From assembly GCA_029448655.1 (NCBI GenBank), contig JACCLO010000008.1, positions 3,038,001 to 3,102,000 of the forward strand: DNA of 64,000 nt. Direction: 5' to 3'. The DNA comes from Wolfiporia cocos (taxonomy: Eukaryota; Basidiomycota; Agaricomycetes; Polyporales; Phaeolaceae). Below the pieces are notes generated by a model that had not been told where the DNA came from, made no database searches, and worked only from the letters and a program-made list of their open reading frames with translations. The translations under genes and the position numbers were made by a program. Positions 45,276 through 56,543 of this stretch are shown here, one piece after another; within the stretch, counting starts at the first letter, position 1, and each line of letters begins with the position of its first letter.

Positions 45276-46344
45276 CCTGATGTAAGTCCAGCGAATAGAA
45301 GCTCGAGAGCAGTCCGTACTGGCGCATGCTATGTCGCACGCATTGCTTGGGGAGCTTCCGCAATTGTCTCTTCAGCTGAGAAAGGAGGAAGGTCTGTCCA
45401 ATATGCTTACAAAGCCTCCCCCGAAGTGACGAGAGTACTGCTGAACTTGTTTGAGGCCATTGAAATGCAAGCGGATCAGATCACCAGCACGCAGGTCCTG
45501 GCAATATAATACCGGAAGTTGATATTGACGTGGCGATGTAACAATGAAGCAGTGATGCGGTACGATCACAACAGTCATCATAGAAACTCTCTCAGGAGCG
45601 CAATTCAGCCCTCAATGCAGAAGAGTGAAACTCTGACATAGCTTGATCGAAATTGCACTACACCGTTTATAGACACCCAATAGTGGCTGAACCAGGCGAC
45701 TGGGCGAGAGGAAGCGATACGGCACGAGGTTTTCAGAATGGCTGAATATGGTGGAGCAATCCAGGTTGCTTTTTGTCTGGCACCTGGTTCGATCTCTCTT
45801 GATCAAGAGTTTCCTCAAATCAGGTTCAAGCGAGAAACGCCATTGGACTTTCGAGGTGAAGTCCAAGCTCATGTTTGATCATCATGTGCGCGTGCTTTCA
45901 CATCCGCCTTGTTCAAACAGTGATGCCGAAAAGTTCTCATCGATCTAATAGATGAACAGTGAGGTTCTCCTTCAAGCATGTGCTTTCATCGCTCACATAA
46001 CAGGACCCAGCGACATTTGGTAGGTGGTGGATTTCAGAATGCATATGGTTGTGGCGACACAGCTGTGAGCTCGACTGGGGGGCAAGCCTATGATGTACCT
46101 CGGAATGACCCATTAGCGACGCCCTGCAACTGCAGGCGAGTCTCGAGATTGGCCCTCAGGCTAAGTCTTGCATTCATATGATGGAAAAAAAGGCAGGAGC
46201 GGGCCGGGATCCCGGGTCCTAAGTCTTGACATAGTAGTCTGGGAACCCTAAATGTCCATCTGTAGTAAGTTGTCCCCCCGTGGACTCTACTGAAAGGGAC
46301 GGTGCCAATGGTATAGAGCAGCGTACACAAGCATTCGTCAAGTA
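45276..46344. other. No supported gene; 5' flank of the third DUF6533 gene
   Basis: The first exon of the minus-strand gene probably lies in 45,276-45,420, but I cannot fix it. The remaining frames are short and unremarkable. Confidence 0.4.
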
Positions 46345-46495
46345 TCGACCACCGCAAAAGAACTATCTATGCTACCAGAAGAAGCGCACACTCTTCATCC
46401 TTATCACACAGCCGGCGAAAGACCCCTCCGAGGGAACGCTGAGACGCACGGATCTCAATACGTCACCGTGCTAACTATATCTCCTTTCTCGCAGT
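46345..46495 (+). repeat. Duplicated ~150-bp segment, copy 2
   Basis: Partner of 43,450-43,614. A one-base indel relative to that copy shifts the QPAKD frame, so at most one copy can be coding. It ends at the start of the GC-rich block. Confidence 0.7.
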
Positions 46496-48287
46496 ACGCG
46501 GCGTGTGTGCATGCCACTTCTCCAATCCATGCCACCGTTTCCTCCGCGAGCACTCGAGGGCCGCACAGGCGGCCTATCGCAGGACGCTTCCATTCCCAGC
46601 GAAGACAAGCCACACCCACAGGATTCCCTCCCCATCGAGTGCCAAGAGCTGTCCGACGCCGCTGCCATCCGGGTTTATATACTGATGCCTTTGTTCTCCC
46701 CCACCGGCGTGGCGGCTCGCACTGCACGAGCGCCTCCCTCGCCTCGGAGTGTGCCCGCCCTGCCTCGGTGCCCCAACAGCCACATCGCGGGCGTATCGCC
46801 TCTGCAGGCAGCACGATCCACACGATCACCGCACCCGCGTTTCCGGCGCGAGTTGCCGCAGCCACTCACGCGCACGCGCCAGCCAGCGCGCAAACAATCA
46901 ACGATCAGTTATAATTACACGTGTGGGCTACAGGCGCACGCCGGCTCGAGTTCTCTTCTCCGCGTTAACGTTCCAAGGGGGCCTTCCCAAGCGCGGCGTA
47001 CGTCACAGGCCCGGGCGTGCGCATGCCGTCAGTGCGCGAACCCTCGCTCGCTGCGTGCTGTGCGGTGGTTACGCCATATGATACCGCGCCCGTGCGCGCT
47101 CGCTCGCGCGGGCGCACTGCAGCTGTCCGCGTCCGCGTCCGTGTCTGCACACAAGGGCCAGGGGCGCGCCGGGGCCCAGGCGGTCGCGCACGCCGAGGCG
47201 CAGTCGCGCGGGAAGCGAGGCGGCTCGCACGCGAGGGCAAGGGCGTGTCGCGATGCGATGCGGGACGGGACGCGGGGGCGCGGGCTGTCGCGCGTGCATC
47301 AGGCATCAGGAGGTGGTGGGCAGCAGGAATGCTGGGCGAGCCCCGCACGCGCCTGGCGCGAGGCGGTGCGCCGCGGCACCCCCCAGCAGGCCAAGCATGG
47401 GCGGGGGCGAGATGCGCACGGGCCATCGCCCTGAAGGGCTAGTGCGGCCCGCTGCTGTCGATGGATCCGCGCTGTCTGCGTCCGCGGCCGTGCCCTGACA
47501 CATTGCCAAGATGCGGACGCTGCTGGGCACCTCAGAGGCCTTTTGCCGGCGAGCGCCGGCTCTGCGGTGAAGCGCAAATTGTGCAGTACGTACGCAGAGT
47601 ACGTAATGTGTGGTAAAACGAGCGAAGTGAAGCAGGGTAGACTACGGCAGCGTGCGGCGGTCCGCCGACGCGCGAGGTTATCGTAGTGACCGGCACCAGC
47701 TGGCAGGCTGATTGCTACGGAGAACGGCATGCGGGTAGTAAGCTAGCTATGTGGCAGCCGGCTATTGGCAGCCGGCGACCGGTGTCCAGCAGGCAGTCGG
47801 CGTTGCCGATGCGCCTCGTTCGCGGGTGATGTGCCGGCGTCGGTGGCAACGGCGTCGACTGTATGAGGTCTTGAGGGGCAGGGTCGCTGGCACACCGGTG
47901 CTGATGGGAAAACGCAGCCGTCATGAAGTAATCAATAGCGCGCACGCGAACGAGAATAAAAATAGCGTGCGCGGCAGGTGGTATGTCATACACGATGGTG
48001 AACAGATAACAACGGGGTGAATGCGCCGATGGGCGACGCATAACTTATGATGAAGCCGCCTGTGCGGCGGGGATGCGGGTGCCCAGCGGGCAAGAGACAA
48101 GGGGGATGGACATGACGGGGGCGGGGGGGAATATTGTGCATGATGATGACATGGGATATCGTGTCGTAGCGAGTACATTGCATTGCTTTTCTTCTCAGCG
48201 TCCACCACATCACGGGGGCGACGTGCGGGCTGCGCGGGCCTGTCGCCCACGGGCGACACGGAGGCGCACCGCGGCCGCCCTGCCCGG
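46496..48287. other. GC-rich sequence, no supported gene
   Basis: Base composition changes abruptly to GC-rich. Long overlapping frames on both strands (such as 46,505-47,434 plus) are explained by scarcity of stop codons; their translations are low-complexity Arg/Ala/Pro/Ser. A direct repeat of GGCAGCCGGC lies at about 47,755-47,779. Confidence 0.45.
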
Positions 48288-49238
48288 TCAGAAGCCGCCA
48301 AAGCAGCCCTGGTCGGGGATGTCGAGCGCGCAGCCGCTCAGCGCGCTCCTCTCCGACAGCGCCTTGTAGCGCCCCTGGTCCGCGCTCGTGCGCACGACGC
48401 GCCTGCGCGGGGGGCTCGCGCGGGACGGGCTCGCGCTCTTGCGCGCGCGCTCCTCTTCTGGCGGGTGGCCGTGGCCGTGTGCGGGGCGCGGGCGGGGCGC
48501 GGGCGCGTGCGGGAGGAAGGAGAGCGCGTCGTGCGCGCCGGCGATGTGGAGCGCGCCGACGCGGAGGCCGAGGCCGTCCGCGTCCTTCGCGCGGGGGAGG
48601 GCGAGCCCCGTGCGCGAGTAGGAGCCTGCGCGGGGTGTAAGCGGACGCATGCGGAGCGAGCGCGGAGACGTACCGGGCACGGCGGGCGCGCAGGGCGGGC
48701 CCGTGGCGCCGTCGCTCTCGTCGCTCTCCGAGGAGAGGTCCGGGATGAGCGGCGGCAGTGGGGGCGGCGCGGCGACGGGCGTCGCGCGCGGCGTTGGGTC
48801 GTCGTCTTCGTCTTCGTCGTCCGCGCAGCGCGGTATTGGCGGGGAGGCGACCGCGCGCGGGTGGAGGTGGCGGCCCATGGGGCTGCGGGTGCGCGTGCAG
48901 GCGCGGAAGGCGCGGCGGCGGCGCTCGGACTCGGCGTCGCTGTCGTCGTCGGCGTCGAGCGTGTACGTGCGGCCGGGGCAGCCGCGCGCGGGGAGGGCGC
49001 AGGTGTTGGGCTGGACGACGATCGGCGAGCGGTCGTACTGCGACGGGGACAGCGCGGAGAACGTTTTTGAGACCGCCTGGTGCGGGAAGCGGACGACGGG
49101 GTGGAGGATGCTGCGGTCGATGGCGAGGAGCTCGCTCGACGCGTCGCGCACGGCGGGCGCGGGGGACGAGGAGCAGTCGGCGGTGGTGTGCGGCCGCTTG
49201 AGGATGGGCCGGGGGCAGGGGGCGTACGTCGGGGCCAT
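48288..49238 (-). CDS. Conserved agaricomycete disordered protein, single exon, 316 residues
   Basis: The frame begins MAPTYAPCPRPILKRPHT and contains YDRSPIVVQPNTCALPARG then CPGRTYTLDADDDSD. An acidic patch (DDEDEDDD), long Pro/Ser/Ala-rich segments and a C-terminal DQGCFGGF follow. The ILKRP start, the YDRSPIVV-x-PN-x-CALP-x-RG motif and the short C-terminal motif are features I recall in uncharacterised proteins across agaricomycetes; the linker between is variable and GC-rich. Competing long frames on the other strand and in another minus frame are repetitive and lack such motifs. There is no signal peptide or membrane span. It may be regulatory, given its disordered, phosphorylatable composition, but this is inference and no function is known to me. 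Confidence 0.7.
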   Translation of the reverse strand: MAPTYAPCPRPILKRPHTTADCSSSPAPAVRDASSELLAIDRSILHPVVRFPHQAVSKTFSALSPSQYDRSPIVVQPNTCALPARGCPGRTYTLDADDDSDAESERRRRAFRACTRTRSPMGRHLHPRAVASPPIPRCADDEDEDDDPTPRATPVAAPPPLPPLIPDLSSESDESDGATGPPCAPAVPGTSPRSLRMRPLTPRAGSYSRTGLALPRAKDADGLGLRVGALHIAGAHDALSFLPHAPAPRPRPAHGHGHPPEEERARKSASPSRASPPRRRVVRTSADQGRYKALSERSALSGCALDIPDQGCFGGF

Positions 49239-52180
49239 GGCGGCGGAGGCTGGCTAGTGCAGGCAGGGACAGGGGTCGTCGCGGCCAGGGGAGGGCGCGT
49301 CGATGAGAAGGGGCCGCAGCCGTTGTTAGCAGCGGGAGTTGAGGGGCTGCATGGTGGGCGGAGGAGGGGATTTATGATACGCAAAGTTTGGCGAACAGTC
49401 GATTATGTGGCCGCGTTTGCGACTGGTGCGAATCCTCGCCTGCAAATTCTAACTCCCGCTGACCTAAGCTCCGACGCCCATATCCGGAAACTCTCGCAGT
49501 GGCGTCGGCCGCGGCGGGCGTCTTGCCCAGCCCCCGCTCCGGACTTCCCCCGGCAGCCACTGCGTCTGCCGCTGCACCCTTCGCGCTGCAGCCCTCGCAG
49601 GCCAGCCGGATTGCTGCGCGCGCACAGACATTGCGCGCGCACAGACATATTTCGCGAGCCATATCTTAGCATCAGTCGCCATCGAGCTATCCCGATATGG
49701 ATAGGTCTTATGTCGCGCCGTGGCTGCATCATCGCGGTCGCCTTGTTCGCGGCACACATGTCCATGGGACATACAATCGTGCATTGTATGCGCCGGACAA
49801 TTGAGGCGAGCTCGGCGGCGGCTCGCTGATCCGCGACCGCGTAGCACTGGCAACCTGCTCCAGGTCCATGCACGTCCGTGCGCGCACACACGCCGCCGTG
49901 CGCAACTCTCCGGCTCCGCTTCCCACCCGGATCCTCCACTGCGCCCGACGGTGGCCAGGAGCGAACGTAGCGCCCATTATCGGGCACCGCACAGCGTCAG
50001 CAGCCCACCCGAAGTCGCATAGCCGCCGCGCAATTCAGTTCGTCTGTGCCTCCCAAGAATTGGCGGGCCGCGCGTACAAGGCAGTCTCGCGCACGCAGGC
50101 AGTTCTAACCCCGTCATCTCCGTGTCCGGTCGCCCCCATCGCCAGGCCGTTTCGCCCGGATGGGCAGGCGCCAGCCGTGCGTGCGGACTGCCCCCGCTAT
50201 CGCGTCGCGTATCTCGCTGCGCGTGCGTCAGAGCCCAAGCTCCGTGTCGTCACCGTCGCAGGCAGAGGACGCGGCGAGCGCCGCAGCTGCTCACGGGGCG
50301 TGCTCTCCCAGCGTGAAGGGCACGGACCTCGCCCGCGCTCCCGCGTCACGGCGCGCGGCTCGCTGCGAGCACCCCCGTTCCTCGCAGCGATCAGCCATCC
50401 GCCCGTCCGAGCCCATTAATACACCCCTGCCGTCAGCTCATATCCCCGCCATTCTCCCGTCCGTCCCGTGCCGCTGCACCCGCGCCTGGCCCGTGCGTCC
50501 TGTGGCCTGCTCTGATGATGCCGTCCGTGCAAGTGCAGCCCGATGCGGCGAATCATCATCTCACTGCTGCTTGGGGCGTACGCCGTGCACTCATGGTTGA
50601 TCTCTTGGCCAGGGCTGGCCTATGACGAGCGCCTCCTCCGTCTCACGACCCTCGCTCGTCCCTTTTCATCTTATCTCGTATTGGTCCAACTGCTGTTCCA
50701 GGTTTCATCGCAGGCTCGTACACTTGGCGAATACCAATCCGCCTCCGCAATCCGAGATGGGCGCGTCCGCGTCCGCGTTTCACGAAGCAGTAGCTCAATC
50801 CCAGCCCGCCACAGCCTTGACTCCTCCATTCTTGCCTACGCACGTCACAAGCCCAGCGTCCCGTTCGGCGAACACAAGCATCGCATTCGCCCCCTCTAAC
50901 AAATGCCCATTTGCGGCGCGTGTCACCACGGGCTTCGCCCCCCTCCGAGCCAGGTACGGCGTCGCCCGTCCTCCAACCATCTGAATCGCCGATCGCTGCT
51001 CCCGCTTCCCACTCCTGACGGCCCCGCTTGGCCAATTCATACGTATCAGGGTTCGCATCTCGCTCTGATCGCGACGAGCTCTCTTTTCCTTCCTCTTGCG
51101 GCGACGACGGACGACTTCCTCGCCCCGCGCCCGCGATGGGCACGCGATACGCGGGCCTGCCCTCGTCTCCCGCAATGACCCGCGCGAAGCCCGCAACGTG
51201 CCGCTCCCCATCCTCGCACCACCCCGCACCACCCGCACACTCTATAGCTAATAGTCTGATTCGCACCCAGCGACGCCGATCGACGCACCTTGCCTCCGTC
51301 TCGGATTCGCACCGCGCCCACGACCGTGCGCGCACGACCCAGTAGCATCCGAGCGGTCGCAAATCCGACCGCGGCGCCCCTGGACGCGTGTGTACGCGAA
51401 CGATGGTCCGCCCACCTCTCCCTCGACCAGGCACGCACGCTGCCTGCCCGCGACCCGCGACCCGCGCCCGGGATCGCCCGCACCCACAGCTCGTACCGCG
51501 CCGCACCATCGCCGCGCCCGCGCGCACGCCTCCGGTCTGCCACCGACCCGCTCGGACCTGCCCTCTGGCGGCGCACTGCCACTCCCCGCGCGCGCTGCCC
51601 CCGCCCTTCACGCCTCTTCACTTACTTCGCTCGCCCCGTGCCGCCGGCGTCGGCCAAGCGCGCGCCTCGCACGCACACGCACGGAAGGCACGTCCGAACC
51701 GCCTCCTCGCACGGGCCCCAACGACGAGAAGCCGCCCATCTCGGGCGTAATCTCGGAAGAAGCACGCGCTTCGGCGTGGGCGAGCTCCCTTCGGGGGGGA
51801 CGATCATAGGCAAGTGCAGCGAATGCGCGTGCGGCGAATGTCTGTGCTGCACGAGACGCGGGAAAGGGGAGAGGCGATTGGACGGGTTCCGCCGCGCGGG
51901 AATGCGGTCGAGCGGGATGTCGGCGGATGGGCGAGTGGCCCAGGGGGGGATGTGCGGGTTGGTCCGCGCGGACATGCACGCGCTTCTATCGACGCCAAGG
52001 GGCGAGCATCGCGAGTGTAGGTCCGGGTGGGCGAGCGCGGCGGCCCGTGATTCGTCGCTGCGTGCGGTTCGTCGGTGGCTGTTGCTTGGCGACTTGCAGC
52101 TCGCTGCGCGGCGGATGACTGATTGCCTTTTCGCGGGCACGGGACGCGTCCGGCTGCTGCTCGTGAGCTCACGGAAATGA
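49239..52180. other. GC-rich sequence, no supported gene
   Basis: The first part is the presumed promoter of the 48,288-49,238 gene. Frames such as 50,643-51,611 (minus) and 51,290-52,180 (plus) overlap one another and translate to Arg/Ala/Pro-rich sequence with no domains, so they are likely composition artefacts. The frame at 50,622-50,984 (plus) is slightly less biased but unrecognised. Confidence 0.4.
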
Positions 52181-55100
52181 CCTTCGCGGGTTCTAGCCAG
52201 CCTGACGGCCCCTACAGCGTCCGAAGAAGGGTGGTACTTAGGTATGTCGGCTACGACCGCATTTCAGATGTTGGCGTCCCCTCCATGAAAGCGAGGGCAT
52301 CGAGTCGTCAGGGTGTCCCCCTTGATCTTTCCCATATTATTCATCCAAGAAATGGCGAACCGTGATGCCCCACTGATCAACGATTTTCTCAAGTTCCGGA
52401 CATCACGCAGCTCTTGGAGTGCACCAGGCCACCAGGAGGAACGGCGGCTGGCGCCCGCTCGTGCATGCAGGAGACATACCGTGTGGCACAAGGCACGGTG
52501 CTATTAGCTCCACCTGACCCGCCCAACGCCAGCACGATCATCGCCGGTTACGGCAAGACCCAACCAACGGGCGATCACATCCTTTTTCCGCCTTCGCCCC
52601 CCCGCTACGTGCCAGGCGGAATCGCAGCTGCGCGACTAGTGTCGTGTGCGGGCTATCTCGCTATCGGCACGCTGTTCTCGTGCGCTCGTTATCTTGTCAT
52701 CTGAATACTGCGTCGAGCCTCTCGACAGACTTTGCTGTGATTGGCGATGTGATAGCTGATACCAATCTTGGGATTCTCAGCACTCAGGTCTCGATGTACT
52801 CAATGTCCTCTGGTTTGGCAATGTGCAACAACATCGACCCGCCAAGACATGCTCGTGCAATGGACGGGAGGCACATCTGCTCGGCTGGGACCCGACCTGT
52901 CCGAGCAATGCCTTCAAGCCCTGCAATCAGCGCTTCAGAACCGCTCAGCGGCCCTACGTGGCATGCTCGCGCCGCTCGTCGGTGGACGAACCTCGACCCG
53001 ATCTTGCTAGATGTGGCTCGGCGACGTCCTTCGGTGCCCGCCCAGGGCCTGGACCTGCGATGACCCACATGTCTGTGCCCGCAAGCGGTCAACGTCCCGC
53101 TGCAGATGTCAACGCTGGATGTTGAACATTGAAAGCAGGGCTGCTCGCTCTCCTCATCCCGCCCGCCTGGACTCGACTGATACTGATGGACACGCTCTAT
53201 CTACGCTTTCTGGAACCCCAGATACAGCAGCCGTTTATATGCATGACTTATCCGCGGAGAGACCGGCGGTCTGTGCGGCTGCCTGTGGCGCACCCAATGG
53301 CGACAGTCCCTCGCGCGATGCCGGGAGTTCTCGATCGTTCTACGGCGGGCGAAGCCTCCTGCCGTTCTCGATACGTAGAGATCGGGCCTGCGAGACGCTT
53401 CGCGATGCACAGGCGTGCATCTCGGTGATTGGCGCTCTGCTCTTCTTTGCAGGGTAGAGTTACCTGTGCGTCGTCCCCGATGGAATTGATGACTGTTCCT
53501 CCGGTGCACCGGGCTTTCGAGATAACGCTTTGAGGTACAAGATTCTGCAAGAGCTGGCCGCGGTATATACCTGTCCTCTGCAGAGGGCATGCTCACGGTC
53601 GTAGACGAGGGGCTGCAACGCCGATCGGTGTGGCGTCGGCGTCTTCTCTGCGTCTCGGATGCGTTTCGCATTCGCATTCCTGTGATTTGTCAATTGAACG
53701 CCGGGATCTTCCCGCATAATCCCGTTCTGTTTCCCTGCCCACCGCGAGCGTCCGATACACGCGAGAAGATGGCCTGCGAGCTGATGAAATTGAACGTCAC
53801 GATATGAATGCAAAGAAGATGTCGCAGCGTGAGCGCAGCCAGAGGGGGTGCTGATGTCCACCGGAGAAGTGGTGCATCCGATCTCTGTTTCTCGTTGGCC
53901 GCATCTGCACGTATCACGCAAGCTTGTCTGCGGCTGTAGCTTGGATCCCGTTTGTGGCTTCGCGATTATGCTATGGTTGATGCGTGATGGGCCGGCGCCG
54001 TATACTGATGTTGTTCGTATCTTTGTGTATGTACGTGACACGGGCTTAATAACGCCGCACTTGGTCTCTCCAGCTACGCGAATGATGTGAGATGCCTGGG
54101 CGCATCTAGCCTTATAGAGGCCGTCACCATCTATTGACCGTCGTCCATATCTGAGGCAGCAGCTGCGCAGTGTCAATGCAAAACATGCTATTGCTGATTG
54201 GCGGGGACAACCACGGATTATATCCATGATGACACCGCTCATCACAGTGCAGCTTTCCGAGCATACTGCGAAGGGTCAAAATGGCCCTGGCATATGACGT
54301 GTTGCTTCGCAGGAATATCTGATCTCACTCTCACTTCATTGGTTCCGATAACGATATGGCGAAACGGGGCGCGTATAGCGGTCTCCGTGGCTGGAGCGTA
54401 CTCAGGATAGGCACCGGACACGGCTTCGCTGCAATTACAAACTAGAGTTCGTACCCGCTTTTTGGCGACCCGACCACCCATAGGCTCGCGTGAATGGCTT
54501 GGACGAATATAGCTTTTCGGCCTGGCATCTTGCTCGCGGAACTGGTCTAGTAGCTACCCAAACCTTCGTGCTCACTTTGGGTCGACACCAGCATGGTGCA
54601 AGCGAGTCCTTGCCGTAGCACAGTGTGTCGACATAAAACTAGCGTCAACGCTGATAACGTACTTCTCCGAGATCGGATACGCTCTTGCGCTTTGATCATC
54701 TGTCTAACATGTCGTACTAATGTCGAGCGAAGAATACAATCATGTGCGGGCCTGAGCCAGGAATCGTGTAAGTAGAATGCATCCAGTTTTTGCTTGACGT
54801 TCCAGCCTACGGCTACACTGTTTCTACGGGTCGTAGCGGCGAAGTCACACATGGATCTAGTATGAACAGAAAGCCAAAGCAAGACATGTGTCGAAGACAT
54901 GCTCGATTATCGCTGCCTTCCGTTTATTTTGTGCTTGACGGTCGATAGATCTTGTCGCTGTGCGTGCAAGATCAGGAGCTCATCGCTAGATTGAGAGCTG
55001 AAGACTCGTATGTGATGCCAAGGCTGGAAATCATCATCAATTGAGGTAGGCTACCCAATCCGTAACTTGTTCTCGACAATCCGCTCCATGCTTGGCAGGG

Positions 55101-56543
55101 TCTTCAAAGAGTCGGGATTTCCCGGGTAAGATCTGCGCGGTGCAGTACGCTCATAGAATGCGATGATGGAAGCCTTGGACCAACTGATAAAGTAGCACCC
55201 CTCAGATGAACATGACACTGCTGTACGTATCAATGTATCAGCGAGTGATGCTTTCTCTTGTCTTGTGCTCCAAAGTAATGGCTATGGCACGGCTTAGCCC
55301 CAACACACCAATGTTTGGCCCAGGGAGATTCATTTTACCATCGTTTCACGGTGACTTGCTGCATGCGCGTCACGTTGTAAACATGGTACCTTCAGTGATT
55401 GGTAAGTACATGACGGACTTGACGCATTCACCTACGTCAGCTCCCTGTGTAAGCGCAGCAATGGATCGACAGACCTCTCTCAGTCACTACGATACCGTCC
55501 TCTACCACGTCCGCGGGCGCTACGGCTGAACGGAGGTGTAAGTTGCATCTTCTTAACAGCTTTGGCACGAACGTCTTGGAAATTGCATACCTTGGTAAGC
55601 ACGAGCACCTCTACTCTGCATTTGATTGCTCAAAACGTGGAGATAGCACCGAATCTTCACGAACACTTCGTCGGTACGTTCAACGTTCAACTATGGAGTG
55701 CCGCAGCTTGATCTTAGTCGATACGCGTTGGTCACTTGAGAGGTAACCATGTCCTTCAGTAGTCAACGCAGCTCAATCAATAGTGGCAGGCTGACCGTTT
55801 CAGCCTTGAGTGAATCCATTTGATAGTCGTCAGCCACAGGTGCAAGTGTGTCGATTGAAATAGCTGCCCCGGATCCGACCGTCGTTGACTGGCAATATGC
55901 GCTGGCGGTTCCTTGGAAGTTGCGAGGTGTAACATGCACCAGGAGAACTAGGTAGAAAACGAGCTATTGCAACAAATGTCTGTCCCCTTTCCTTCCACAT
56001 TTGACTGCATCGCAGCCGTCATGACATTTGTTGAGCGCATACGACTATCTGTACTCAACCACCGACCTTGAAGCTTGGTATGGGGCACACACGTCCAGAC
56101 ACTTGGCCTTTGCAACGTACCACTGTAGAGGACTGGCTGGAGGAGTGGCGTAGACCAAGTTCACTCGTAATGCACCAATTCTCTATGATGAGCTTCGATG
56201 AACACATACACAGGCGCAATGCGCCGACGCTGAGATCCTGGACCGACGTACAGGCACGAGCAAACGTAGGATACAAGCCGAGACATGGTAGGGATTACTT
56301 CTGGATGTTCCAAACTTCAATATATACCGAATGTGTAAAATGTATCGATGCTCGAGTCCAGTGGCCGGAATACGTCGGAAGAGACGCGCGCATGCTAGAG
56401 GGATGAGAAGAATAAAGCGGCGTCCGGCCTTACGGGCGAGAATGATGATTCTGACGGGTATTGGTACCATAGTCCGAGCTGAGGATCTGGCATCGCCAGC
56501 ATCGAGCGAAATGCTGCTGCCGCCTACAAGATTGGGGCCAAAG
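52181..56543. other. No supported gene
   Basis: Composition returns to average. Many 60-260-codon frames overlap on both strands (the largest at 53,460-54,245 minus), but none shows a domain, family motif or consistent splice pattern. The right end is the 3' flank of the polo kinase gene. Confidence 0.4.

Noticed and set aside
46505..47434. Plus-strand 309-codon frame in the GC-rich block
   Set aside because: Overlapped by long frames on the other strand; translation is low-complexity Arg/Ala/Pro/Ser without motifs, as expected when stops are rare in GC-rich DNA.
48183..49070. Plus-strand 295-codon frame opposite the conserved gene
   Set aside because: Antisense shadow with Arg/Ala/Val/Gly repetition and no recognisable domain.
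48338..49384. Minus-strand 348-codon frame overlapping the 316-codon gene
   Set aside because: It is a shifted reading giving Arg/Ala/Thr/Pro runs; the ILKRP and CALP-RGCPGR motifs are in the other frame.
50643..51611. Minus-strand 322-codon frame
   Set aside because: Arg/Gly-rich, no motif, and competing frames of similar length exist; a composition artefact.
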